Source: Bacteroidota bacterium (GTDB lineage: Bacteria > Bacteroidota > Bacteroidia > AKYH767-A > OLB10). Taken from it: a DNA stretch of 31,729 nucleotides. The stretch lies in contig JADKFA010000032.1 of assembly GCA_016717725.1 (NCBI GenBank), positions 1-31,729 on the forward strand, read 5' to 3'. Position numbers and translations under genes: made by a program. Numbering within the stretch: the first letter of the stretch is position 1; each line of letters opens with the position of its first letter. The notes beneath the pieces were generated by a model that saw only the letters and a list, made by a program, of their open reading frames with translations, was not told the origin of the DNA and searched no databases. Of this stretch, positions 1-7,267 are shown piece by piece.

Positions 1-358
1 AATCTGTCCAATCCTTATGGAGGTCTTAAATTCCCCCATCAATGAAAAGATGAAGTCCAGATAATCGGTAATAATCAAATTACTAAGAGCTCTTATAGCG
101 GTCAAATTGCTCCTTTAGGCTCTTGCTTTTTAAGTCGACTCCAATATCCTTCGCCTCAATATATCCAACAGGAATGTTCTTTTTAGTGATGATATAGTCG
201 GGAGCACCGCAAGCGATTCGGGATGGTTCATTGGTTACTTGTACATCAGAAGCCAATGCTTCCAAAAGACTTTGAAGGTCACCTCTATAGGTGTGCTCAG
301 TACTAATACCAGATTTAAAACGGGAATTTATCTTTTCTAAATATTGGGTTACGGTCAT
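1..358 (-). CDS. 5' part of a type IIG/ISP-like restriction-modification enzyme (partial)
   Basis: This is the N-terminal nuclease region of a probable single-chain restriction-modification enzyme (Eco57I/type IIG or ISP style), which would cut and methylate DNA from one polypeptide. From the ATG at 358 the protein starts MTVTQYLEKI, has a TEHTYRGDLQ segment, then a PD-(D/E)xK-like site: Asp54 in GAPDY and Glu68-Ala-Lys70 in GYIEAKDIG. The reading frame breaks near position 85 (FDRYKSS then stop). Shifting frame restores a plausible continuation (LSNLIITDYLDFIF) to the left edge, so the methyltransferase and target-recognition domains lie outside the window. It follows the Rep gene by about 50 nt on the same strand and looks like cargo of the mobile element. 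The family is assigned from memory of homologous N-termini; the nuclease motif is visible, the exact subtype is inference. Confidence 0.6.
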
Positions 359-408
359 AAGGGGGAAAATAGAATCATCAAAAATAGTAGAAAAGAGATA
401 ATAATCGA

Positions 409-1473
409 TTAACTTGATTCGGTATCGATGCAATTCTCCAAAATATGTTGAATCCGTTGGTCTGATATAAAGCCAGTCAGAGTCTCTTTATTTCTTATAT
501 CAACCCAATCGGTTTTTGTGGAGTCGTAATTAAACTCTCTAAAATCAACTGCAATTTTTGCGAGTATCGCTTCTTTGTTGGGCTTCTTCATTAGCTTAAA
601 TCCGAAATGTTCAAAGAGTCGTATCCCTTCAAATGCTTCTATAATCGTATAAAGTGCTTTTAAGTAAATGGTCACTTTTTTTCCTGAGCTTGCTTTTTTA
701 TTGAGGTCATTTTCTGTTAAAATTTTGCTCCCATATTTTACAATTTCAATAAGGCAATCTTTATTGTTTTTTACTTTCACGAGAAGCTGAGCCTTTGCAT
801 TGACATTTTTCTTCTTTCCACGCTTCAACCATTCTGCGAGTAATATTTCTCCAGTTTTGCGGTTGTTTGTGATGATATGCAAATGGGGGTTATACGTTTT
901 TGTTATAGGATTAAAATTGCATTCAATCGACATGAGCCCAACAAGTTTTTCGCCTTTTCCTCGTAGATTCCTTTTGTTGTAAGTATTTAGTATTTTTCTA
1001 AATGCTTGCTTCATGTTTTTAATGACTGCTTGCAAATTCTTTTTTGGTATTGATTTAACCGTCAAAGTAAGAAAGTGAGGCTCAGACCAGCTACTCACTA
1101 CTGGTAAGTACTTATTTATAATTTCTGCTTTGCGATTTCCAAGACAAACTGTACACAATCGGTTTTGCAAAATTTCCCATGAATCCGTCCATCCACCGTA
1201 ACGACATTTTCTAAGCAGTAGAAAGTATTACGAAACTTTTTTCTAATAAACGGTTGTTATTTTCTTGTGCAATTTTTATGAGTCCTAATGCCCAGCACTT
1301 GACTAATTTGCTTTTTTTGCCCTACCTCTTTTGGACTTTAAATCATTTAAATCACTTCCTTTTCCATTCACAATAACGTACCCTTTAGGTAGGGTGGAGG
1401 TTTTCTTTGTCCCGACTTGTGCTAATGTATGTACATTATCCCCATAAGCAGAAGTCATTTTCCTGCTATTCAT
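409..1473 (-). CDS. rep: Rolling-circle replication initiator, Rep_1 family (HUH endonuclease), frameshifted
   Basis: Rep proteins of this family nick a double-strand origin and become covalently attached through a tyrosine to start rolling-circle replication. The uninterrupted frame (409-1170 and slightly upstream) contains all three hallmarks: FLTLT (motif 1), NPHLHII (motif 2, HUH metal site) and EIVKYGSK (motif 3, catalytic Tyr), preceded by a zinc-finger-like NRLCTVC. No ATG exists in this frame. The upstream sequence reads as Rep in another frame (ALGLIKIAQENNNRLLEKSF, then after a shift near 1213, RKCRYGGWTDSWEILQ). Shifting once more in the A7 run (T7 at 1312-1318) joins it to the frame opening at the ATG at 1471-1473. 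With these two compensating indels the gene is 1065 nt, 354 codons plus stop, a normal Rep length. The ATG lies 2 nt after the HTH gene's stop. The family call is strong; the joined start is inference. Confidence 0.8.
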
Positions 1474-1475
1474 GG

Positions 1476-1807
1476 TCAGCGGTTTTTCCTTTTTGTTATG
1501 GCTTTGGCTTCCAGCGAAGACTCCGCAAGGGTCTTTCGTCTTCCTTCTTTTATCCAATCGAAAAGCTCTTGCTTAGAAAAGTAGAGTCGTTTCCTCTTTT
1601 GTTCACAGGGATTTCAGCCCTCTGCACGTACCCATAAAGGGTAGGAACGGAGAGATTCAATAATTCACCCGCTTGTTGGATAGTGAGTAATTGGTCGGGT
1701 TCAGTCTTTACGATAGAACCGTTTTCAGTAAGAAGTTTTTCAATAGAATCTAGACGTTCTATTAGCTGGCTAAGTGCCTCTGGTACTTCATTAAATGTAA
1801 TGCTCAT
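1476..1807 (-). CDS. Small helix-turn-helix protein (HTH_17/excisionase-like) upstream of rep, one frameshift
   Basis: Small DNA-binding protein, likely a regulator or accessory replication protein of the element. The ATG at 1805-1807 (MSITFNEVPE) is preferred over an upstream in-frame TTG. Residues 1-30 look like an amphipathic helix (LSQLIERLDSIEKLL). Residues about 40-70 hold the winged-helix motif LLTIQQAGELLNLSVPTLYG. The frame as given ends at about 1550 with FLSKSFSIG. Restoring one A in the AAA at 1590-1592 gives the expected HTH_17 tail (RGKRLYFSKQELFDWIKEGR) and a 110-residue protein ending at the TGA at 1476-1478. It sits 2 nt before the rep ATG, so the two are probably co-transcribed. 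A perfect 7-bp inverted repeat lies immediately upstream and may be its operator. Confidence 0.7.
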
Positions 1808-1810
1808 GGT

Positions 1811-1829
1811 TGACGTATTAGGTACGTCA
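1811..1829. promoter_or_regulatory. Perfect inverted repeat before the HTH-rep pair (possible operator)
   Basis: TGACGTA and TACGTCA flank a 5-base spacer, giving a perfect 7-bp dyad whose edge is 3 bases from the ATG of the HTH gene. The position fits an autoregulatory operator or a translation-control hairpin for the HTH-rep pair. The symmetry is visible; the role is inferred from position alone. Confidence 0.45.
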
Positions 1830-1861
1830 CAAAACAACCATAAGATAAATTAAAGAAAAAC

Positions 1862-2874
1862 TTAAGATTTTAAAGATTTTATCGACTCTTTCTTGTATTT
1901 AATCATTTCTACATCTTTACTATATGTACCTACATAAGTAGTAAAATTTTTTTCGATGGAGCTTAATGTTACATCTTTGAATTGACTAAAACTTTTTTTA
2001 ATTAAATTCATAAATGAGTGAATTTCTTCTTTTATTATAGTGCTCTTTACTTAATTCAGCAAAAGTTTTTCTTATAAATTGGGTTGGTAGACTTGTTTGA
2101 TTTGATAGATTTAATCCCTGTAGGTAACTTATTATTTTCCAGTAGATATTTTGTATTTGTTACCAATTTATCAAAATCATTATCCGTCATAATTGATTCA
2201 CCTCTCCATAAGCCATTAAGTGGCTTTAAGTGAAGTATGATGAGTTCCATCAATTCGTCTTTGTACTTCAATTCAGAATTTGTATCTTCATGTTTCCTCT
2301 CAATATTACACAAATCAAATTTTTCAAATAAGAGAGGATGATTTCTTCTTAATTCTTTTACACAACTAATTAAACCACTATAATAACCGTACTTATAAAG
2401 TTCATCAAAAGTGAAAACTATTGGATAATTTTTCGTGTAATTTACCCATTCAGTAGAGATTTTATTTGTCTCTCCATGAAAATAGAGTCTATGCAAAGTC
2501 CTCTCGTATACAACTGCATTCAGACCATATAGTACTTCACCACTTACTTTGTAGTTTTTATCGAAATGTTCCAATCCTTTTAGATATCCTTCTTTGAATT
2601 TTTGAAATAATGGATAGGTCTTAACTTTTCTAAGTGTGCTAAGTGGAGAAACAAATAGTTCTGTTTCTGCTCTCGTGAAAATAATTGAAAAATGTGGTGT
2701 ATAAATTTTGAATGACAGATTATTATCGTCATCGTGAATTGTCATATAGCTTTCCCAATCAAATGTTTTGAAGTAGTAAACTTGTCTCTGAAATTCTGGT
2801 TGAGATTCAAAGTCTTCTGGAAAAGAAAAACGTTCTCCATTTTTGGGCGTGATGGCTTTGGTATTTGCTTTCAT
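1862..2874 (-). CDS. Hypothetical protein of the mobile element (about 336 aa, two frameshifts near the 3' end)
   Basis: I do not recognise a named family. The intact frame runs from the ATG at 2872-2874 to 2056 (272 residues): a charged, aromatic-rich soluble protein without signal peptide or membrane segment. The next 190 bases are also coding in shifted frames. Removing one A from each of two A runs (about 2060 and 2030) joins PIYKKTFAELSKEHYN to EEIHSFMNLIKKSFSQFKD and on to a TAA at 1862-1864, giving exactly 337 codons. The gene begins 10 nt after the integrase stop on the same strand, so it is probably in the integrase operon. Proteins of this general type occur beside integrases in Bacteroidota elements, but I cannot assign a function. 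Confidence 0.6.
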
Positions 2875-2884
2875 AATATCGTTT

Positions 2885-4027
2885 TTAGAAATTTAATTTT
2901 ATTCTTTCTGACGCTATTCGCTTTGATGCGTCAACGACTTTTGCATATAATTGGGTGGTTTTTAAATTGCGATGCCCTAATAGTTTGGAGACAGTATAAA
3001 TGTCCGTTCCTCCACTTAATTGTAGAGTTGCGTAGGTATGTCGAAAACTATGGAAGCTGATTTTTTTAGTGATGCCAGCATTTTCAATCCATTGGTGAAG
3101 GAATTTGTTGTTATAAGCTGAATATTTAAGCTCTGGAAAAACCTTTTGATTCGACTTTTGCCTTTCACCTAATAGACTCATGGCTTGCTCTGATATTGGC
3201 AGAACTTCTGCACCGTTGGTTTTCTTTTGTTTGAATTGGATGGTATATCCATCTCCTTTGCGGAATGATAATTCACTCCATATCAGTTTTGAAATATCGG
3301 AAAAACGTAGTCCTGTAAGTGCAGAAAATAGAGCTGCAATTTTTAGCGATGGAATGTGGCAATCAGTTTGCACCAATATATTCAATTCTTCTAATGAAAG
3401 AAAGTTGCGATGCGTTTCCTCTGGCTTTATCGGTTCTATTCTTCCATTTAAATCACTATTTAAATACCCATCTTTGAAGGCTTGTTTTAATGTAGCTTTA
3501 AATTTGTTAAAATAGGAGAGTGCTGAGTTAGTAGAAAGAGTAGATTTAGTTCTTTTGTTTCCTTTGGTAGTGAGTAGGTACTCTCTAAATTCAACGCATT
3601 TTTTGAGATTTAAGTCGGAAAATTTCCAGACCCCATTTGAAAATTTGTGAAGATAAATACTTGCAGAAGTCCAATTATCATAATTAGTTCCTTTTCGCTT
3701 TTTAACAAGACTATCAAAATAATCTACAAAATTCATTTCGCCAATCTCATTTAGTCGTACTTGGTCTTTTTCAAATGCGGTGTAGACTTCTGGCTTGTTT
3801 AGTTCGTTCTCTCTTTTCTGTCTAATTTGTTCAGCTAAAATTAAAGTTTCCTTATTGTGCAATTTGTCCAAAGGATTTTTTGGATTTTGGAAAACGTACA
3901 TATTCAAAGACTCCCTACGTGTCAACCTTCCATTTTTCGGGTGGGGAATAGCTGGATAGTAGTCCAGATATATGCTATCTCTTCCATTGGAAATTTCCCT
4001 TTTTCTTACTTTCACTTTTATAGCCAT
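2885..4027 (-). CDS. int: Tyrosine recombinase (phage-type integrase)
   Basis: Site-specific recombinase of 380 residues that would integrate and excise the element at the neighbouring mnmE 3' end. Domain order is typical for Bacteroidota integrases: N-terminal arm-type DNA-binding domain (about 1-90), SAM-like core-binding domain (about 95-190) and C-terminal catalytic domain (about 205-370). All catalytic residues are present: Arg241 (TGLRFSD), a Lys at 268/269 (QKKT), His326 and Arg329 (HSFRH), His352 (LLGHRNL) and Tyr361 (TQLYAKV). It starts with ATG 5 nt after the stop of the double-HTH protein, and the unknown gene follows 10 nt after its stop, so the three are likely one operon. The frame is intact, so the protein is probably active. 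Confidence 0.95.
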   Translation of the reverse strand: MAIKVKVRKREISNGRDSIYLDYYPAIPHPKNGRLTRRESLNMYVFQNPKNPLDKLHNKETLILAEQIRQKRENELNKPEVYTAFEKDQVRLNEIGEMNFVDYFDSLVKKRKGTNYDNWTSASIYLHKFSNGVWKFSDLNLKKCVEFREYLLTTKGNKRTKSTLSTNSALSYFNKFKATLKQAFKDGYLNSDLNGRIEPIKPEETHRNFLSLEELNILVQTDCHIPSLKIAALFSALTGLRFSDISKLIWSELSFRKGDGYTIQFKQKKTNGAEVLPISEQAMSLLGERQKSNQKVFPELKYSAYNNKFLHQWIENAGITKKISFHSFRHTYATLQLSGGTDIYTVSKLLGHRNLKTTQLYAKVVDASKRIASERIKLNF

Positions 4028-4032
4028 ATCAA

Positions 4033-4455
4033 TTAACTTAGTAATTCGTGAATTAGATGTTTAGGTACATATGAATACCAGCCCTTTTTTATTTTTGGAA
4101 TGTTGTTTTTCTTAATGATGTTGTGAAGTCCTTTCTCCGAAATGGAATAAATTTTTTGGATTTCCGTCATATTGTAGCAGTCTTCAATTTTTACTTTATC
4201 AATGTCGATGGGTGTATTTGTGGTTTCTTCTGAATGATGGACAAACATACCTTCGATGTCGGCTTTTCTTATTCTCGTTACCCGTTCCGAAATCTTTAGT
4301 GCTTTGAGCTGGTTGCATTCAATGAGATGGTAAACGGTGCGAATGTTAATGCTCAGTAATTGTGCAACATCTTTAACCGTCAAATATTCTTTGGCTTTAA
4401 TTTCATTGATTGGTTTCAGTCGATGGGTTAATGTTTGTAGGTTGCTGACCTCCAC
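4033..4455 (-). CDS. Double helix-turn-helix excisionase-like protein
   Basis: A 140-residue DNA-binding protein directly upstream of the integrase and only about 90 bp from the attachment site, the usual place for a recombination directionality factor. The first HTH_17/MerR-like domain covers about residues 24-70 (YLTVKDVAQLLSINIRTVYH). A second HTH-like segment lies at about 93-138 (NMTEIQKIYSISEKGLHNII). The longest frame opens with GTG at 4453-4455; no in-frame ATG is near, so the start is not certain. It could be an excisionase, an integrase regulator or both. The domain call is good; the excisionase role is inferred from context. Confidence 0.8.
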   Translation of the reverse strand: MEVSNLQTLTHRLKPINEIKAKEYLTVKDVAQLLSINIRTVYHLIECNQLKALKISERVTRIRKADIEGMFVHHSEETTNTPIDIDKVKIEDCYNMTEIQKIYSISEKGLHNIIKKNNIPKIKKGWYSYVPKHLIHELLS

Positions 4456-4547
4456 TTTTGCATTGCGCCTTTTTTCTTTAAACGCTTTACTGTTGCAATG
4501 ATGGGAGCAGTATTATTAGCGATATAGTGTAGGTTTGTTTTTGCTGG

Positions 4548-4565
4548 TTACTTTCCAATACAAAA
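4548..4565 (-). other. attR: Element/chromosome junction (att core) in the last 18 bases of mnmE
   Basis: The last six codons of mnmE on the minus strand read TTTTGTATTGGAAAGTAA (Phe-Cys-Ile-Gly-Lys-stop). From memory, the SGI1 attB in proteobacterial trmE is TTCTGTATTGGTAAGTAA, differing at two positions. The integrase module begins just beyond, so the element appears to have inserted here while keeping the mnmE reading frame. I found no second copy between 1 and 4547, so the other junction should lie beyond the left edge. The exact core limits are not known. Confidence 0.6.
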
Positions 4566-5966
4566 CTTACTAAAAATATTCTCTAAAAGATCATCCGTAT
4601 AAATGGCACCCGTGATCAACCCTAAATGATAAATGGAATCTTTTAATTCGAAGGCGAGTAAATCGGTACTTAGGTTTTGTTGAATGCCTGCTATCACTTT
4701 TTCTAAGGCTATAGCTGCTAAATGGAGCGACTCTGCATGTCGAGCACTGGTGACAATGGTTTGGCCTGCTTGGTCGTTTGAAATCATGGCAGCGCCCGCT
4801 AATTTGGCTTTGAGCGTTTCGATATGCAGCTTCTCTTTCGCAGAAAGGATCACCAGTCCGGGAAGGGTTTCGTATTGCTTGAGCAGTTTTTCAAAAGCAT
4901 ATTGATCACTCTTGTTGATGACGGTCACTACCGGCGCATCATTATTTCCACTGCGCAGTTGAAGTTCTTTAATTTCACTTTCGATTTCAGCAACATCACT
5001 TTGTACGGGATCGGCTACATATACAATGACGGCCGCTTTACTTGCATGTTGATGGGTTCGCTCAACACCCATTTGTTCAATCACATCTTCCGAATGTCGA
5101 ATTCCGGCAGTATCCATAAAACGAAATTGGATTCCATCAATGACCAAATAATCTTCAATCACATCGCGCGTGGTACCCGCAATATCACTCACAATAGCAC
5201 GCTCTTCATTGAGCAGTGCATTTACTAAAGTACTTTTTCCTACGTTAGGTTTTCCGGCAATCAATACACTCACGCCCGATTTCAATACATTTCCTTCAAT
5301 AAAACTTTTTTGAAGACGTCGAATTTCAATAAGTAATCCTTCCACTAAACTTGTTAACTTTTCTCGATTCGCAAATTCAACATCTTCTTCTGCAAAATCT
5401 AATTCAAGTTCTATTAAGGAAGCAAAGTCGACCAACTGTTGTCGGAGATGTTGCATGGTATCGCTATAGCCACCGCGTAATTGTTGCAATGCGACTTTAT
5501 GTGCGGATGCATGTTGGGAGGAGATTAAGTCGGAAACTGCTTCAGCCTGACTCAAGTCTAATTTTCCATTGAGGAATGCACGCAGTGTGAATTCACCTGG
5601 ATCGGCCATCCGAGCGCCGCTACGAATCAACAATTGAAGAATGGATTGCTGAATGTAAGTAGAGCCATGACATGAAATTTCAATGGTGTCTTCGCCCGTA
5701 TATGAATGAGGACCTTTAAAAACACTGACTAGTATTTCATCGATGATTTGATCTTGATCAATGATTTTTCCAAAGTGAAGAGAGTAGGGTTTTATTTTTT
5801 TAAATTCTTTTTTCTTCCCTTTTATGGTTCTAAAGATCTCCTCAATAATGGAAAATGATTTCGGGCCAGATATTCGGATTACAGCCAAAGCAGCCATGCC
5901 CGGGGCAGTTGCCAAGGCGCAGATGGTGTCTTCTCTACTTCCGATGTTATCACAAGATAGCTTCAA
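4548..5966 (-). CDS. mnmE: tRNA uridine-5-carboxymethylaminomethyl(34) synthesis GTPase MnmE
   Basis: With MnmG, MnmE modifies the wobble uridine (U34) of certain tRNAs using GTP, a folate C1 donor and other substrates. The 472-residue frame shows the N-terminal folate-binding domain (about 12-130), helical domain, and inserted GTPase domain: G1 GKPNVGKST (238-246), GTTRD (264-268), G3 DTAG (285-288) and G4 NKSD (351-354). It ends with the essential C-terminal CIGK (Cys469). The frame starts with TTG at 5964-5966 and has no ATG before the conserved TICALATAPG segment, so the true start is TTG or another non-ATG codon nearby. Its 3' end is the integration target of the mobile element, and the conserved CIGK is retained across the junction. 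Confidence 0.97.
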   Translation of the reverse strand: MKLSCDNIGSREDTICALATAPGMAALAVIRISGPKSFSIIEEIFRTIKGKKKEFKKIKPYSLHFGKIIDQDQIIDEILVSVFKGPHSYTGEDTIEISCHGSTYIQQSILQLLIRSGARMADPGEFTLRAFLNGKLDLSQAEAVSDLISSQHASAHKVALQQLRGGYSDTMQHLRQQLVDFASLIELELDFAEEDVEFANREKLTSLVEGLLIEIRRLQKSFIEGNVLKSGVSVLIAGKPNVGKSTLVNALLNEERAIVSDIAGTTRDVIEDYLVIDGIQFRFMDTAGIRHSEDVIEQMGVERTHQHASKAAVIVYVADPVQSDVAEIESEIKELQLRSGNNDAPVVTVINKSDQYAFEKLLKQYETLPGLVILSAKEKLHIETLKAKLAGAAMISNDQAGQTIVTSARHAESLHLAAIALEKVIAGIQQNLSTDLLAFELKDSIYHLGLITGAIYTDDLLENIFSKFCIGK

Positions 5967-6002
5967 AGGATGACCCAGTCTATGGAGTAGTGGGGGAGTG
6001 GA

Positions 6003-6050
6003 GTGGGAGAGTGGGAGAGTGGGAGAGTGGGAGAGTGGGAGAGTGGGAGA
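6003..6050. repeat. Minisatellite: six perfect copies of GTGGGAGA
   Basis: Six uninterrupted copies of the 8-mer GTGGGAGA, with degenerate copies on both sides (from about 5990 and to about 6058), in the gap between the divergent mnmE and elyC-like genes. Immediately after comes a TCGCGAAGCCTC stretch and then a degenerate ATCGAGTATCG/CATCCAG run (about 6080-6134). The purine strand is strongly G-rich compared with the AT-rich surroundings. The 270-bp intergenic region otherwise holds only the untraced promoters of the two genes. Confidence 0.9.
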
Positions 6051-6058
6051 GTAGGGAG

Positions 6059-6070
6059 TCGCGAAGCCTC
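6059..6070. repeat. Dispersed palindromic repeat, partial copy
   Basis: TCGCGAAGCCTC matches the first 12 bases of the full 16-base palindrome found at 8373-8388 and, inverted, at 7248-7263. It then diverges. Confidence 0.55.
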
Positions 6071-6236
6071 TAGAAGAGATCGAGCTTCAAGTATCGAACA
6101 TCCAGTATCGAGTATCGTGTATCGAGCATCCAGCAGATTAATTTTTTAGTTATATTTGATAGCTGCTACCGACTAAATCGTGCTAGCAATTATTTTTAAT
6201 CCTAAAATTATAAGATAGCATTAAACCATACACCGA

Positions 6237-7004
6237 ATGTTCTTCGTCCTCAGCAAAATTCTCGATTTTTTTATTACTCCATTAGCTTGGATCTTTTTAT
6301 GTATTTTGTTTTCCATCTTATTAAAAAATAAGAAATGGAAGTCTCGATTAAGAATTGCTTCTTTAGCAATTCTTCTCGTATTTACTAATCCTTGGCTCAT
6401 CAGTAGAGTGATGTCGGCCTGGGAAGTTCCGGCAGTGAACGCTCAAAAAATTTCGGAGCCTTATGATGTGGGGATTGTATTAGGTGGAAGTATGCGTTAT
6501 TACGATCAAAGTGTTGATCGGGTTGTTTATTCTTCAAGTGTTGATCGACTCCTTCAAGCTTTGCAATTGTATCATGATAAAAAAATCAAGAAGATTTTGC
6601 TCTCGGGTGGATCTGGTTTTGTTAATTTCCAAGATTGGAAGGAGTCGGGATTAATCGCATCCGTACTCTTGAAAAGTGGTGTTCCCGAGAAGGATATCCT
6701 CCTCGAGAATGGAAGTCGAAATACCTATGAAAATGCTTCACTTTCGAATGACATCTTAAAGGATAAAAAGTATGGGACTCGGTTTTTATTGATTACTTCT
6801 GCCTTTCACATGCGTCGTTCTCTACTTTGCTTTGAAAAAGTAAATTTAAAGGTTGAACCTTTTTCTGTCGATACGCGCTCTGCCACTTACATTAATACAC
6901 TCGATAAAATCATTCAACCCGATGCTGAATGTCTAACACAATGGGATTTGCTTTTGCATGAATGGATCGGAATTTTGATGTATAAAATGATGGGCTATGT
7001 TTAA
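6237..7004 (+). CDS. YdcF/ElyC-like DUF218 membrane protein
   Basis: A 255-residue inner-membrane protein of the DUF218 (YdcF/SanA/ElyC) family. In E. coli, ElyC affects envelope integrity and peptidoglycan precursor use; the biochemical activity is not settled. Two N-terminal hydrophobic segments (about 1-29 and 38-60) precede the DUF218 domain: YDVGIVLGGSM (about 80), the SSVDRLLQAL segment, KILLSGGSG, SRNTYENA, and LITSAFHMRRS. It ends in the conserved HEWIG helix. The ATG at 6237 has no clear ribosome-binding site, normal for this phylum. It is the only plus-strand gene between the element and 28 kb, flanked by divergent mnmE and convergent trxB. Confidence 0.85.
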   Translation: MFFVLSKILDFFITPLAWIFLCILFSILLKNKKWKSRLRIASLAILLVFTNPWLISRVMSAWEVPAVNAQKISEPYDVGIVLGGSMRYYDQSVDRVVYSSSVDRLLQALQLYHDKKIKKILLSGGSGFVNFQDWKESGLIASVLLKSGVPEKDILLENGSRNTYENASLSNDILKDKKYGTRFLLITSAFHMRRSLLCFEKVNLKVEPFSVDTRSATYINTLDKIIQPDAECLTQWDLLLHEWIGILMYKMMGYV

Positions 7005-7137
7005 TTTGAAAATGTTTCAATTTGAAGATTTGAAAATTAAATTAAAACAATTCAAATTGATATTGTTCGCAATCAAATTAATCCATCTTCATATCGCGAA
7101 GAATTGCAATGAAAATAATTCTTAGTGATTCCTCGCT

Positions 7138-7214
7138 ATCAAATTGACTTATAGCTAAACCTCACTTTGCTCATTTCTTAAGCCGCGATCAAATTAACTT
7201 ATAGCTAAGCCTCA
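7138..7214. repeat. Two 27-bp direct repeats, 50 bp apart, in the elyC-like/trxB gap
   Basis: Bases 7138-7164 and 7188-7214 both read ATCAAATT(G/A)ACTTATAGCTAA and on to (A/G)CCTCA, with two mismatches in 27. The whole gap 7005-7267 is built from short variants of CAAATT, TTCAAATTTTCAAATT and CGCGA-containing pieces. It looks like decayed intergenic repeat DNA. No open reading frame or RNA gene was seen. Confidence 0.75.
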
Positions 7215-7245
7215 TCTTCAAATTTTCAAATTAACTCATCTTCAA

Positions 7246-7263
7246 ATCGCGAGGCTTCGCGAT
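7246..7263. repeat. Dispersed palindromic repeat, full copy near the trxB stop
   Basis: ATCGCGA-GGCT-TCGCGAT is a perfect 7-bp inverted repeat with a 4-base loop, 4 bases past the trxB stop. Its 16-base core is the exact reverse complement of the copy at 8373-8388. No T-run follows on either strand, so it is not a textbook terminator, but it would form a stable hairpin in the trxB mRNA 3' end. Confidence 0.8.
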
Positions 7264-7267
7264 CAAA

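Noticed and set aside
1303..1473. Separate 56-codon small protein gene between the HTH gene and rep
   Set aside because: A one-base shift in its A7 run joins it to rep with the correct total length, so it is better read as the start of rep.
4456..4547. tRNA gene as the integration target
   Set aside because: No cloverleaf or T-loop sequence is visible; the target is the mnmE 3' end.
4684..5572. Several plus-strand ORFs inside mnmE
   Set aside because: They are antisense shadows of a full-length conserved gene with all motifs intact.
7246..7263. Rho-independent terminator for the elyC-like gene or trxB
   Set aside because: The hairpin is good but no T-run follows on either strand, and the same sequence recurs in other gaps; treated as a dispersed repeat.
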